Assembly (NCBI GenBank): GCA_963783105.1 | Contig: CAWAMI010000004.1 | Span: 372,001 to 436,000 of the forward strand | Reading direction: 5' to 3' | Length of the DNA stretch: 64,000 bases | DNA from: JAVEDQ01 sp963783105 | GTDB lineage: Bacteria > Actinomycetota > Actinomycetes > Frankiales > Frankiaceae | In this document: piece after piece, positions 41,823 to 50,535 of the stretch | How positions within the stretch are numbered: the first letter of the stretch is position 1 | How the letters are laid out: every line of letters starts with the position of its first letter | Program-made: the position numbers and the translations under genes | The notes under the pieces: generated by a model | Seen by the model: the letters and a program-made list of their open reading frames with translations, nothing else | What the model was told of the DNA's origin: nothing | Database searches by the model: none

Positions 41823-42647
41823 CTAGACGGCGCGGCGGTAGCGCCAGGCGGCCAGGGGCGCGCAGACCCCGACGATGCCGACGATCCACACGCACGACCA
41901 GAACAGGTCGTGACCGGCCGGGATGCCGAGCATCAGCTGCCGGGCTGCGGAGGCGGTCAACGACACCGGCTGGTTCTCCGCCCACGGTTGCAGCCAGCTC
42001 GGCATGGTCCCCACCGGGACGAACACCGCCGAGGCGAACACGAGCGGCGCCAGGATGGGGAACGAGGCGGCCTGAGCGGTCTCGGGATCCTTCACCGCCA
42101 TCCCGACCAGCGAGAAGATCCAGGACATGGCGTAGCCGAAGGCGAGCACCAGCAGCATTCCCGCGACGAAGCGGCCGAGCCCGTTGCCGTACCGGAAGCC
42201 GACGAGGAACCCGACCAGCGCCATCATGATCGTGACGAACACGTTCCGCGTGAGGTCGGACAGCGAGCGGCCGACCAGAACCGCGGACGACGACATCGGC
42301 AGGGACCGGAACCGCTCGAGGATGCCGTTGTTCAAGTCGGTGGCCATGCCCACGGCCGTGATGATCGAGCCGAACACGGCGGTCTGGACGAACACGCCGG
42401 GGATCAGGTAGTCGACGTAGGTGAGCCCCGGCGGCAGGCCGCGGATGGCCCCGCCGAACACATAGGTGAACAACAGCACGAAGATCACCGGCTGGATCAG
42501 CGTGAACACCATGAGCTGGGGGGTCCGGCGGATGCCGATGAGGTTGCGCCACGTGACCGCGAAGGTGTCCCTCGCCGGCGCCAGCCAGCTCCGCGGCCGA
42601 CGCTCGTGAGGGGCAGCAGCCGGAGACGTCGTGGCGATCGTGGTCAT
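41823..42647 (-). CDS. ABC-2 type transporter permease, DrrB-like
   Basis: 274 residues with six membrane helices. Features are the amphipathic leader WLAPARDTFAVTWRNLIGIR, helix 1 LIQPVIFVLLFTYVFGGAI, the conserved NNGILERFRSLPMSSSAVLV coupling loop and the late PILAPLVFASAVFVPVGTMP. It pairs with the ATPase encoded directly upstream (4-base overlap). The family exports daunorubicin-like drugs or lipids. It converges on arsR. Confidence 0.88.
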   Translation of the reverse strand: MTTIATTSPAAAPHERRPRSWLAPARDTFAVTWRNLIGIRRTPQLMVFTLIQPVIFVLLFTYVFGGAIRGLPPGLTYVDYLIPGVFVQTAVFGSIITAVGMATDLNNGILERFRSLPMSSSAVLVGRSLSDLTRNVFVTIMMALVGFLVGFRYGNGLGRFVAGMLLVLAFGYAMSWIFSLVGMAVKDPETAQAASFPILAPLVFASAVFVPVGTMPSWLQPWAENQPVSLTASAARQLMLGIPAGHDLFWSCVWIVGIVGVCAPLAAWRYRRAV

Positions 42648-43639
42648 GCCGCCCCCCGGCCGCGCTGTGACATCCCGTCGGACGGGCCGAGGGCCTCGCC
42701 ACGGGTTTCATCGGTGGTTCCGGTCAGAGCGAGGAAGACGTCGTCCAAGCTCGGGTCGCGCACCAGCAGGTGCGCCGGCGAGAGCTCGGCGGCCTCGAGC
42801 TGAGGCAGGACGACGGTCAGCAGCTTCGCGCTGTCCTGGGTCGACAGACGCACGGTCGCCCTGTCCCGCTCCAGCCCGTCATCCAGCCTGTCCGCGAGCA
42901 GCGTGGCGGCGCGGCTCGCCAGGCTCTCGTCGGCGTAGGTCAGCTCCAGGATCGTGCTGCCGAACTGCGCCTTCAGCCGCGCGGGCGTGTCGTCGGCGAT
43001 CACTCGCCCGTGGGCCAGGACCGCGATCCGCCCGGCGAGCTGGTCGGCCTCCTCCAGGTACTGCGTGGTGAGCAGGACCGTCGTGCCGCCGCGCACCAGC
43101 TCGCGGATCATCTCCCAGAGTTGATTGCGACTCTGCAGGTCCAGGCCCGTGGTGGGCTCGTCGAGGAACAGCACCCGCGGGCGCTGGACCAGCGCCGCAG
43201 CGACGTCCAACCGGCGCCGCATGCCGCCCGAGTAGCCCTTGACCGGCCGGCTGCCCGCCTGCGCGAGTCCGAAGCGTTCGAGAAGGTCGTCCGCGCGTCC
43301 GGCGATCAGCTCGGGACGTAGCTGCGCGAGCCGGCCGACCAGCCTCAGGTTCTCGCGACCGGTCAGGTTCGGGTCGACGGCGGCGAACTGGCCGGCGAGG
43401 CCGATGTCGAAACGCACCTGGCGAGGGTGGGCGACCACGTCGGTACCGAGGATCTCGGCGCGGCCGCCGCTGGGCCGGAGCACCGTGGCCAGGATCCGCA
43501 CGAGGGTCGTCTTGCCGGACCCGTTCGGGCCCAGCAGGCCGAAGATGGTCCCGTCGTCGACGGCGAACTCGACCCCGTCCAGCGCCGTGACGTCGCCGAA
43601 CTGCTTGGTGAGTCCCTCGACGCGGATCGCGTGGGTCAT
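42644..43639 (-). CDS. ABC transporter ATPase, DrrA-like
   Basis: 331 residues from ATG 43639 (MTHAIRVEGLTKQFGDVTAL). Walker A GLLGPNGSGKTTLVRILAT, signature VKGYSGGMRRRLDVAAAL, Walker B RVLFLDEPTTGLDLQSRNQL and the H-loop-like TTQYLEEADQLAGRI (Gln replaces the switch His region pattern TTH, as in DrrA). The C-terminal 90 residues are the DUF4162 domain of this subfamily. It powers export through the neighbouring DrrB-like permease. Confidence 0.9.
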   Translation of the reverse strand: MTHAIRVEGLTKQFGDVTALDGVEFAVDDGTIFGLLGPNGSGKTTLVRILATVLRPSGGRAEILGTDVVAHPRQVRFDIGLAGQFAAVDPNLTGRENLRLVGRLAQLRPELIAGRADDLLERFGLAQAGSRPVKGYSGGMRRRLDVAAALVQRPRVLFLDEPTTGLDLQSRNQLWEMIRELVRGGTTVLLTTQYLEEADQLAGRIAVLAHGRVIADDTPARLKAQFGSTILELTYADESLASRAATLLADRLDDGLERDRATVRLSTQDSAKLLTVVLPQLEAAELSPAHLLVRDPSLDDVFLALTGTTDETRGEALGPSDGMSQRGRGAA

Positions 43640-43862
43640 GACCGAGCACCGTGAACCACTCGGCCCCGCGCGCCAAGGGACCAAGTACCTGAACGGACCT
43701 GCACCTGCGCGGGGGGAGGCTTACCCGAGGCCGTTCGTCGCCGCGGACCTCACTTCCCGGGCGTGGTGATCGGCGACGATCTCGGCAACGCCCGGCAGGT
43801 CCCGGATACTCAGCTGGAGCCGTGGCTCCGTGCGGGCCGTCTGCGGCGAGGAAGCTGGGGTC

Positions 43863-45305
43863 ATGACGTCGATCGCCATCATCGGCAGCGGTTTCGGCGG
43901 CCTCGCTGCCGCCATCGAGCTCGAGCGGAGCGGCTTCTCCGACATCGTTCTGCTGGAGAAGGGCGACGACGTCGGGGGGACCTGGCGCGAGAACACGTAC
44001 CCGGGCGCCGCGTGCGACGTCCCCTCGCCGTTCTACTCGTACTCGTTCGAGCCCAATCCCAACTGGCCGCATCGCTTCTCCCGCCAGCCCGCGATCCTCG
44101 ACTACATCCGCCGCGTCGCCGACAAGTACGACGTGCGCCGCCACATCCGCTTCGGGACCGAGGTGATCGGGGCCACCCTGGACGAGGCGACGGGTCGCTG
44201 GCACGTCGAGGTCAGCCGGGGTGAGCCGCTCGACGTCGACGTCCTGGTCTCGGCCGTCGGCCAGCTCTCGCGGCCCTCGCTGCCCGACATCCCCGGGCGC
44301 GACTCGTTCGGTGGAGTCGCCTTCCACTCGGCGCAGTGGCGGCACGACGTCGACCTGACCGGGAAGCGCGTCGCGGTGATCGGTACGGGTGCCAGCGCGA
44401 TCCAGTTCGTCCCGGCGATCCAGCCGTCGGTGGCACATCTGGACGTGTACCAGCGCACGCCGCCGTACCTGCTCCCGCGACCGGACCGGGTCTTCGGACC
44501 GAGGCACCATGCCGTGTTCGCCAAGGTTCCGGCGACGCTGCTCGCCGAGCGGGCCGCCTGGTACGGCGCGGTGGAGGGGCTCAGCGTCGCGTGGGTCTAC
44601 TCCAAGGCGCTGTCCGCGGCGATCCGGGCCTATTCGCGCTGGCACATGAGGCGGCAGACGGCAGGTCGGCCGGGCTTGTTCGAGAAGGTCTGGCCGGACT
44701 ACCCGGTGGGCTGCAAGCGGATCCTGTTCAGCAGCGACTATCTGCCCGCCGTCGAGCAGCCGAACGTCGATCTGATCACCGACGGCGTCCGGGAGATCAC
44801 GCCGACCGGGGTGGTGACCGCGGACGGCGTCGAGCATCCCGCGGACGTGATCATCTGGGGGACCGGCTTCAAGGCGACGGAGTTCCTCGCCCCCATGAAG
44901 ATCACCGGCGTCGGCGGCCGTGATCTGCATGCCCAGTGGTCTCAGGGCGCTCGCGCGTACTACGGCATCAGCGTCCCGAACTTCCCCAACCTGGCGATCA
45001 TGTACGGCCCGAACACCAACACGGGCGGGGGATCGATCATCTACTTCCTGGAGACCCAGGCGCGCTACATCCGGGACATGGTCGAGCACCTCAGCCGGGA
45101 CGGCGGGCCGATCGCGGTGCGGGAGGACGTCGCGGACGCGCACGACGAGCAGATCCAGCGCGAACTCGCGGGCAGCGTGTGGAGCCGGTGCGCATCGTGG
45201 TACCGCAACCCGGACGGGCGGATCACGACCAACTGGCCCCGGCTCGGCGCCCAGTACCGCAAGCAGGCCACGTTCCGCTCCGAGGACTACGAACGAGTGC
45301 CGTAG
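43863..45305 (+). CDS. Flavin-containing Baeyer-Villiger-type monooxygenase
   Basis: 480 residues from ATG 43863. The FAD Rossmann motif is IAIIGSGFGGLAAAIELERS, the cofactor loop GDDVGGTWRENTYPGAACDV, the Baeyer-Villiger fingerprint FGGVAFHSAQW (residues 149-159, FxGxxxHxxxW), and the NADPH motif VAVIGTGASAIQFVPAIQP. It should insert oxygen into ketones or oxidise heteroatoms using NADPH and O2. The substrate is unknown. It is divergent from drrA. Confidence 0.88.
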   Translation: MTSIAIIGSGFGGLAAAIELERSGFSDIVLLEKGDDVGGTWRENTYPGAACDVPSPFYSYSFEPNPNWPHRFSRQPAILDYIRRVADKYDVRRHIRFGTEVIGATLDEATGRWHVEVSRGEPLDVDVLVSAVGQLSRPSLPDIPGRDSFGGVAFHSAQWRHDVDLTGKRVAVIGTGASAIQFVPAIQPSVAHLDVYQRTPPYLLPRPDRVFGPRHHAVFAKVPATLLAERAAWYGAVEGLSVAWVYSKALSAAIRAYSRWHMRRQTAGRPGLFEKVWPDYPVGCKRILFSSDYLPAVEQPNVDLITDGVREITPTGVVTADGVEHPADVIIWGTGFKATEFLAPMKITGVGGRDLHAQWSQGARAYYGISVPNFPNLAIMYGPNTNTGGGSIIYFLETQARYIRDMVEHLSRDGGPIAVREDVADAHDEQIQRELAGSVWSRCASWYRNPDGRITTNWPRLGAQYRKQATFRSEDYERVP

Positions 45306-45307
45306 GG

Positions 45308-45332
45308 AGGCCGGACCGGTGCCGGCCGGCCT
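45308..45332. terminator. Short GC-rich hairpin between convergent genes
   Basis: AGGCCGG (45308-45314) pairs with CCGGCCT (45326-45332), with more pairing possible inside the loop. It lies 3 bases after the monooxygenase stop and 3 bases before the stop of the minus-strand zinc-finger gene, so it can end both transcripts. Confidence 0.5.
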
Positions 45333-45334
45333 GC

Positions 45335-45709
45335 TCATGCCTCGGCGCACTCGTGCTGCCGCTGGCACTCCATGCACAGGGTGGCGGCGGGCAGCACCTC
45401 CAGGCGGGAGAGCGGGAGGGGCGTGGTGCACACGCGGCACCGGCCGTACTCGCCGACGTCCATGAGCCGCAGCGCGGTGTCGATGTCGGCGAGAGCGGTC
45501 ACGGCGCCCCGGCGTAGCGCGAGGACGATCTGTTCCCGCGCCCCGCTCAGCTGACCGATCAGCTCCGTGAGCTCGGCGATCTGCTCGAAGCGGAACGAGC
45601 GTTGTTGGTCGAGCGCCGTACGCAGGGCCGGCAGATGCGGCACCAGATCCGTGCGGGGGCGAAGCGGCGCGGGGCGGGCGGACGAGTTCGAGAGGACGGA
45701 CGTCGGCAT
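45335..45709 (-). CDS. TraR/DksA-type zinc finger protein
   Basis: 124 residues. A helical N-terminal region (IAELTELIGQLSGAREQIVL) is followed by ALADIDTALRLMDVGEYGRC, the four-Cys zinc finger CRVC...CMEC and a short tail. The order matches DksA/TraR proteins, which bind RNA polymerase through the secondary channel. The characteristic acidic tip is replaced by ALADIDTAL, so a polymerase role is uncertain. ATG 45709 is used. Confidence 0.8.
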   Translation of the reverse strand: MPTSVLSNSSARPAPLRPRTDLVPHLPALRTALDQQRSFRFEQIAELTELIGQLSGAREQIVLALRRGAVTALADIDTALRLMDVGEYGRCRVCTTPLPLSRLEVLPAATLCMECQRQHECAEA

Positions 45710-45799
45710 GGGGATTCTCCGGAAGGGGACGGCGCTGAGGCGGCCGAGGACCGGCCGCCCGGAGCTCCGACGCCACGACCGAGCGAGGACGCTGAGCAG

Positions 45800-46180
45800 C
45801 TACCGGGCGGTCGAGGTCGTGGAGCAGACCTCCGGAGGTGGGCTACGCCCACGATGCGGAATGAGGAGCAGGAGGGCGCGCATCGCACCCGGTCCGCGCC
45901 GGCGCACGAGCCAACCGCCTCGGGCGAGAAGCAGGAGCGCAGCCGCGCTCATGGCCAGCGGCAGCTGCGTCGACGAGGTCGGGTCCGGCCGGGTGGGTTG
46001 AGGCACGGCGTGGAGCGCCGTCGGGAGAACGGCGCTCGTGTGCATCGTCGCGGCGGCGGTCCCGCTCGCCCGGGTCGAGGCGCTCGCGCGGTGCACGGTC
46101 GGGCCTGCGATGAAGGCGAGCACGAGGACGAGCAGGCCCACGGGAACCGCGACGCGGATGCGCGGGTGCCCGGTGCTCAC
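45800..46180 (-). CDS. Putative exported or membrane protein of unknown function
   Basis: About 126 residues if started at GTG 46180 (STGHPRIRVAVPVGLLVLVL); a longer start at 46228 is possible. One hydrophobic segment near the N-terminus (VGLLVLVLAFIAGPTV), a Ser/Thr/Pro-rich middle, and a second hydrophobic segment (LPLAMSAAALLLLARGGWLV) before a basic end. The layout suggests a signal or anchor plus a C-terminal membrane helix. No family recognised. Confidence 0.45.
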   Translation of the reverse strand: MSTGHPRIRVAVPVGLLVLVLAFIAGPTVHRASASTRASGTAAATMHTSAVLPTALHAVPQPTRPDPTSSTQLPLAMSAAALLLLARGGWLVRRRGPGAMRALLLLIPHRGRSPPPEVCSTTSTAR

Positions 46181-46289
46181 GACCGTCCAACGCCCGGGCG
46201 ACCGGCTCGGGTTCCGTCGGCGGGCCACCGTGCCGGAGTGCGCCGCACGCGTGCTCGGGACGGTCGGGGTCGGACCAGGACAGGACGGG

Positions 46290-46362
46290 TGCGCCGTCAG
46301 GGACTCGAACCCCGAACCCGCTGGTTAAGAGCCAGCTGCTCTGCCAATTGAGCTAACGGCGC
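46290..46362 (-). tRNA. tRNA-Lys (anticodon CTT)
   Basis: The complement folds as a full cloverleaf: acceptor GCGCCGT paired with ACGGCGC, D arm with AGCTCAATTGGCAGAGC, anticodon loop CTCTTAA (CTT) on a GCTGG/CCAGC stem, and T arm GGTTCGAGTCCC-like sequence. CCA is not encoded. It lies 94 bases upstream, in window coordinates, of the Doc-type gene end; tRNA genes often border mobile DNA, but no attachment repeat was found here. Confidence 0.95.
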
Positions 46363-46456
46363 GCGCGATCAACTATACAAGCGGCGGCGTTCCGCTCGGC
46401 GCGGCGCCGAGCGGGCACGCGAGACACCGGACGCCGTCAGCGCGAGTGCCGGATCG

Positions 46457-46831
46457 TCACGGACATCCGCCGAGAGCTCCCAACTGCACGAGCCACGCGC
46501 TGATGTCTTGCCAGCGGCTGTGATGATCGACGGTGACCATGAAGGCTTCGCCATCATCTGGCGCCACCCGCACGTCGTAGTCGTTGAGGAGCAGGAAAGT
46601 CCTCATCGCGACCCAGGCCACCCGCTTGTTGCCGTCGACGAACTGCTGATCGGCGGCCAGCGAGTGCAGCAGAGCCGCCGCCTTGTCCCAGATGGTCGGG
46701 TAGGCGTCTTCGCCACCGACCGTTGTCTGCGGACGGCCGACCGCGGCGTCGAGTAGTCCGTAGTCGGCGACGACCGCTCCGACTCGTTCGGCGATGGCCA
46801 GTACGTCCGCACGGGTCAGGAAGACCGTCAC
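46457..46831 (-). CDS. doc: Doc/Fic-family toxin with Gln at the catalytic His position
   Basis: 124 residues from GTG 46831, overlapping the antitoxin stop. The fold reads VFLTRADVLAIAERVGAVVA, KAAALLHSLAADQQFVDGNK and RVAWVAMRTFLLLNDYDV. The Fic motif HxFx(D/A)GNKR appears as QQFVDGNKR, with Gln62 where the catalytic His is expected. Doc toxins phosphorylate EF-Tu. The change may weaken or remove activity, though Gln variants may exist in the family. It is the toxin half of the pair. Confidence 0.85.
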   Translation of the reverse strand: MTVFLTRADVLAIAERVGAVVADYGLLDAAVGRPQTTVGGEDAYPTIWDKAAALLHSLAADQQFVDGNKRVAWVAMRTFLLLNDYDVRVAPDDGEAFMVTVDHHSRWQDISAWLVQLGALGGCP

Positions 46832-47025
46832 TGCGCCAGTTTGTCGAGAAGCTCGGCGTCCTCGGTCATGATGCGGGTGATAGCGGCGTCCCGCCGGCGA
46901 ACGTGGCGGCGGTTGGCGAAGTACTCGTCGAGGGCGCGCTTCACGATCTCCTGCTGCGATCGCCCTTCCTCCTCGGCCACGTCCCGCAGCGCGCTGGACT
47001 GTTCGTCGTCGAGCCGGAGTGTCAT
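46828..47025 (-). CDS. Ribbon-helix-helix antitoxin
   Basis: 65 residues from ATG 47025. The RHH domain reads MTLRLDDEQSSALRDVAEEE, GRSQQEIVKRALDEYF, then a basic linker (ANRRHVRRRD) and an acidic C-terminal helix (AAITRIMTEDAELLDKLAQ) that should wrap the toxin. Gene order antitoxin-toxin and the GTGA overlap match Phd/RHH-Doc modules, which are autoregulated by the complex. An ATG further upstream (47058) is possible but unlikely. Confidence 0.85.
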   Translation of the reverse strand: MTLRLDDEQSSALRDVAEEEGRSQQEIVKRALDEYFANRRHVRRRDAAITRIMTEDAELLDKLAQ

Positions 47026-47134
47026 CGCCACGCATGGATGATACCGCCGCGGTACCACTCAACACCAGTGCTCGCAGAGCTCGAGCCTCAACGCGCGTTC
47101 AGGCTTTGCGAGCCACCTGATCTTCCGTCGTCCG

Positions 47135-47863
47135 TCATCGCGGTCGGCTGTGTCGAATCGTCACCGACATCCGCGGCCCCACCGGTCGCCGCGTCTTCGG
47201 CACCGTGTGCTCCCACTCGTGCTGACAGGCGCCGCCCATCACCACGAGGTCGCCGCCGCCCGGCTCGAGCACGTGCGTCGCCCGCGTCGTGCCCTTCGCC
47301 CGGAGCAGGAAGCGCCGGCGTGCCCCGAGCGAGACGGTGACGACCATGGGGTTCGTCAGCACCTTGGCGTTCCGGTCGCCGTGCCAGGCGACGCTGTCCT
47401 CGCCGTCGCGGTAGAGGTTGACCCAGACGCTGTCGAAGCCGACGCCGTAGCGCTCGGACAGGACGTCGGCCATCGCCTGCAGGGGAGCGGGCAGTGCGTC
47501 GAGCCCTGTCCCGGTGTCGCCGCCCGGCACGAGATCGGCGGCCGGCGTCGCGTCGACCTCGCGCAACGCGGCGGCAACGTCCTCCCGGCTGAAGGTCCGC
47601 GTACCGGGGGCGCTGCTCCGCCACCCCGCGGTCAGCCGCGGCTCCCGGACCTTGCGTTCGTACATCCAGACCTCGCGCTGCTGCCACGCGCCGATCCGCA
47701 GCAACTCCTCGAACAGCTCGTCGGCCCCGCGAAGCCACCCGGGGGCGTAGTCGACCCAGGACCGGTCGTCGAGTTCGATGCGCCGCAGTGTCCCGAACGC
47801 CCGGTCGGGCTCCACCGGCCCGGAGCCCAACAGCGACGGCTGCCACGCGAGCCGCGGTTGCAC
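47135..47863 (-). CDS. alkB: AlkB-type 2-oxoglutarate/Fe(II) dioxygenase
   Basis: 242 residues. Iron ligands and 2-oxoglutarate site are visible: DSVAWHGDRNAKVLTNPMVV (HxD), CQHEWEHTVPKTRRP (third His) and RMSVTIRHSRPR (Arg pair). It oxidatively removes methyl groups from 1-methyladenine and 3-methylcytosine in DNA or RNA. The length matches actinobacterial AlkB proteins. It starts at ATG or GTG 47863, and there is a 255-base gap without features to the next gene. Confidence 0.9.
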   Translation of the reverse strand: MQPRLAWQPSLLGSGPVEPDRAFGTLRRIELDDRSWVDYAPGWLRGADELFEELLRIGAWQQREVWMYERKVREPRLTAGWRSSAPGTRTFSREDVAAALREVDATPAADLVPGGDTGTGLDALPAPLQAMADVLSERYGVGFDSVWVNLYRDGEDSVAWHGDRNAKVLTNPMVVTVSLGARRRFLLRAKGTTRATHVLEPGGGDLVVMGGACQHEWEHTVPKTRRPVGPRMSVTIRHSRPR

Positions 47864-48118
47864 GCAGTCAACGGTAGTCCGCCTCAGCCCTCGCGCGTCG
47901 GGCCCGAGAGCCCATCGCCGTCACGCAGAGGAGTTGGGACGTGGCCCGAGAAGACCTCAGGTGTGGCACTATCCGGGCTCGGCTTACGGCGTTCGCAGTT
48001 CCGGGATCGGATGTCCGCTGCGGCATGGCGCGTTCCTACGCCATCCGCAATGATGCAGCCCGGCTCAGGTTGGAGCCTCCGCAGGCGCTCCTGTCGAGGT
48101 TGAGGAAGGAGAGAGGTC

Positions 48119-48811
48119 GTGGCGCTCGACATGGTCAGCACCGGCACGAACCCGGACCGGTCAGGTTCCGGGTCCTCGAAAGCAACCGGCCCGGGCGGCG
48201 AGCCGCTCGGTCTGCGCGAGCGCAAGAAGCGCGCGACCCGGCAGGCCCTGCACGGCGCCGCCCTCCGCCTCGTGGCCGAACGCGGCTTCGACGACGTGAC
48301 GATCGAGGACATCGCGGCGGACGCCGACGTCTCTCCCCGCACGTTCTTCAACTACTTCGGGAGCAAGGAAGACGTCATCGTCAACCCCGACCCGGATCGG
48401 GTGGAACGGCTGCGCGCCCTGCTCGCGACGCACACCTCGCCCGACGAGGAGCCGCTGGACGTGCTCGAGAGCGTCCTGCTGGCGAGCCTGGACGAGCTGA
48501 CCGACCGCCGGGACGAGTGGCTTCTGCGGCTGCGTCTCGTGCGGGAGATCCCCGCGCTCACCCCGCGGCATCTGGCCGCCTACGAGGCCATGGAGCGGGC
48601 ACTCATCGACGACGTCGAGCGCCGGACGGGCAGGGACGCGGCGAACGACGTCTTCCCCGTGCTCGTCGGCAGCGCGTCGATGTCGGCCCTGCGGTCGGCC
48701 ATCGCGCGCTGGGGCGCCGGCGACGGCCGGACCCCGCTACCCGAGTTGCTGCGCGAGGCGTTCGCCGCCCTGCGGAGCGGGCTGCGGGTCGGGGGAGACC
48801 AGCCGGCCTGA
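48119..48811 (+). CDS. TetR-family transcriptional regulator
   Basis: 230 residues from GTG 48119. The DNA-binding domain follows a 30-residue disordered leader: RERKKRATRQALHGAALRLV, GFDDVTIEDIAADADVSPRT and FFNYFGSKEDVIV. The ligand domain carries PDEEPLDVLESVLLASLDEL and other helices with no family-specific signature. The target is unknown; it is followed after 39 bases by an SRPBCC gene on the same strand. Confidence 0.87.
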   Translation: MALDMVSTGTNPDRSGSGSSKATGPGGEPLGLRERKKRATRQALHGAALRLVAERGFDDVTIEDIAADADVSPRTFFNYFGSKEDVIVNPDPDRVERLRALLATHTSPDEEPLDVLESVLLASLDELTDRRDEWLLRLRLVREIPALTPRHLAAYEAMERALIDDVERRTGRDAANDVFPVLVGSASMSALRSAIARWGAGDGRTPLPELLREAFAALRSGLRVGGDQPA

Positions 48812-48850
48812 ACCCGCAGCGGGCCCGGACCCGCGGCCGGCCGGGCCGAG

Positions 48851-49285
48851 GTGCGTCGAATGCTGTCCGCCGGGCAGAGCCCGCCCGTGGGAGATTTCGA
48901 GAACTCGACGCAGGTGACGGTCGGCGAGCAGGTTCTGCTCGAGTACCTGTCCGACGTGTCCAATCTGCCGAAGTACTTCGCCATGATGAAGAAGGCGGAG
49001 CGCACGGGGCCGGAGGAGGTCGAGACCTCCGCCGACGTCAACGGCGTGCACCGGGAGGGATGCGCCTGGTTCCGCGTGGACCACGAGCGCAAGCACATCG
49101 AGTGGGGCTCCGAGGGCGACAGCCGGTACAGCGGGCAGATCGACATCGACGGCGACACCCGGCAGTCGACCGTGACGGTCCGCCTCCACACCGAGCGGGT
49201 CGGCGACGGCGACCCCACCGTCGCGGAGGGGATCCAGACGACCCTCGCCAAGATCAAGGAGCTGGTGGAGATCGATCCCGGCTGA
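48851..49285 (+). CDS. SRPBCC/START-like protein
   Basis: 144 residues. The polyketide-cyclase/START fold is recognised from FENSTQVTVGEQVLLEYLSD, VSNLPKYFAMMKKAERTG and RKHIEWGSEGDSRYSGQIDI. Such small proteins bind hydrophobic ligands. GTG 48851 or ATG 48860 may be the start. It may share a transcript with the TetR gene just upstream. A strong dyad follows it at 49300. Confidence 0.75.
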   Translation: MRRMLSAGQSPPVGDFENSTQVTVGEQVLLEYLSDVSNLPKYFAMMKKAERTGPEEVETSADVNGVHREGCAWFRVDHERKHIEWGSEGDSRYSGQIDIDGDTRQSTVTVRLHTERVGDGDPTVAEGIQTTLAKIKELVEIDPG

Positions 49286-49299
49286 GCCCTGGCCCCGCA

Positions 49300-49383
49300 A
49301 GATCGTGAGCAACACGGTTGATCGACACGCCGGGGAGCGTCCCACGGCCCGCCGTGTGTCGATCTTCGTCGTTGCTGGTGATC
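49300..49383. repeat. Large interrupted inverted repeat with three matched stems
   Basis: Three paired blocks nest symmetrically: GATC (49301-49304 with 49380-49383), AGCAAC (49308-49313 with GTTGCT 49371-49376) and GATCGACAC (49320-49328 with GTGTCGATC 49356-49364), separated by equal 3/3 and 6/6 base bulges around a 27-base loop. It lies 16 bases beyond the SRPBCC stop. It may be a terminator, an RNA structure or a REP-like element. Confidence 0.6.
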
Positions 49384-49443
49384 ATGCTTCGGGAGTAGCG
49401 GCGGGCGTCGCCGCGAGGCCACCCGGTCGGCCGATGGCGGAAT

Positions 49444-49457
49444 GTTGCGCGCACAAC
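49444..49457. promoter_or_regulatory. GTTG-N6-CAAC dyad, MarR-like operator candidate before pirin
   Basis: The sequence GTTGCGCGCACAAC is followed by ACTACTGTTGG, an AT-richer patch 60 bases before the pirin start. TTGCGCGCAA-type dyads are bound by MarR-family repressors in actinobacteria. There is no adjacent MarR gene. Confidence 0.35.
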
Positions 49458-49516
49458 TACTGTTGGATCGGGCGACCGACGCACCCGTCGGACCCGAACA
49501 GGTCAGGAGTGTCGCC

Positions 49517-50506
49517 ATGCCAGCGGTCACCGCCGACAACATCCTCACGCTCCCGCGGCTCGACCCGGTCGACCCGCAGACGACGTCCGAGCGTCCCGTC
49601 GTCAGCGTCAGCACGGCGCCGCGCGGGTTCGAGGGGGAGGGCTTCCCGGTGCGCCGCGCCTTCGCCGGCGTCGACATGCGTGCGCTCGACCCGTTCATCC
49701 ACATGGACCAGATGGGCGAGGTCGAGTACGCGCCGGGGGAGCCGAAGGGCACGCCCTGGCACCCGCACCGCGGCTTCGAGACGGTCACCTACATGATCGA
49801 CGGCCAGATGGCCCACTCGGACTCCAACGGCGGCGGCGGGCTCATCACCAACGGCGACACCCAGTGGATGACCGCCGGCTCCGGCATCCTGCACATCGAG
49901 ACGCCCCCCGAGCACCTCGTCGCGAGCGGCGGCCTGTTCCACGGCTTCCAGCTGTGGGTCAACCTGCCCCGGACGCAGAAGTTCGCCGCGCCCCGCTACC
50001 AGGACATCCGCGGCGGTGACGTCGCGCTGGTCAGCTCGCCGGACGGCGGATCGCTGCTGCGCATCATCGCCGGTGAGCTCGACGGCCACGCCGGCCCGGG
50101 CTCGACCCACACCCCGATCACGCTCGTCCACGCGACGGTGAGCCCGGGCGCCGGCATCACGCTGCCGTGGCGGCAGGACTTCAACGCCCTCGCCTACGTC
50201 CTCGGCGGCAAGGGCAGGATCGGGGCGGAGCGCCGGCCGATCGAGAGCGGCCAGCTGGCGGTGTTCGGCGCCGGCAACGCGGTCACCATCACCGCGGACC
50301 CGCGCCAGGAGAGTCGGAGCCCCGACCTCGACGTCCTGTTCCTCGGTGGTTCGCCGATCCGGGAGCCCGTCGTCGCGTACGGCCCGTTCGTCATGAACAC
50401 CAAGCTCGAGGTCATCCAGGCCTTCGAGGACTACCAGGCCGGGCGGCTCGGCAGCATCCCGGCGCAGAGCCTTCCGCACGGCGCGGTGCAGGGCAGCACC
50501 GGGTGA
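49517..50506 (+). CDS. Pirin-family protein
   Basis: 329 residues from ATG 49517 with AGGAG upstream. Bicupin fold: the first barrel has MGEVEYAPGEPKGTPWHPHR and GFETVTYMIDGQMAHSDSNG with the metal His residues, plus QWMTAGSGILHIETPPEHLV; the second barrel follows (FNALAYVLGGKGRIGAERRP). The C-terminus (LEVIQAFEDYQAGRLGSIPA) is typical of pirins. Some bacterial pirins are quercetinases or redox sensors; which one this is cannot be told. Confidence 0.88.
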   Translation: MPAVTADNILTLPRLDPVDPQTTSERPVVSVSTAPRGFEGEGFPVRRAFAGVDMRALDPFIHMDQMGEVEYAPGEPKGTPWHPHRGFETVTYMIDGQMAHSDSNGGGGLITNGDTQWMTAGSGILHIETPPEHLVASGGLFHGFQLWVNLPRTQKFAAPRYQDIRGGDVALVSSPDGGSLLRIIAGELDGHAGPGSTHTPITLVHATVSPGAGITLPWRQDFNALAYVLGGKGRIGAERRPIESGQLAVFGAGNAVTITADPRQESRSPDLDVLFLGGSPIREPVVAYGPFVMNTKLEVIQAFEDYQAGRLGSIPAQSLPHGAVQGSTG

Positions 50507-50535
50507 AGCCAGGCCCAACGGGGAATGTCTGGGGG

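Noticed and set aside
46290..47025. tRNA-Lys as the attachment site of an integrated element carrying the toxin-antitoxin pair
   Set aside because: No integrase and no direct repeat of the tRNA 3' end was seen nearby.
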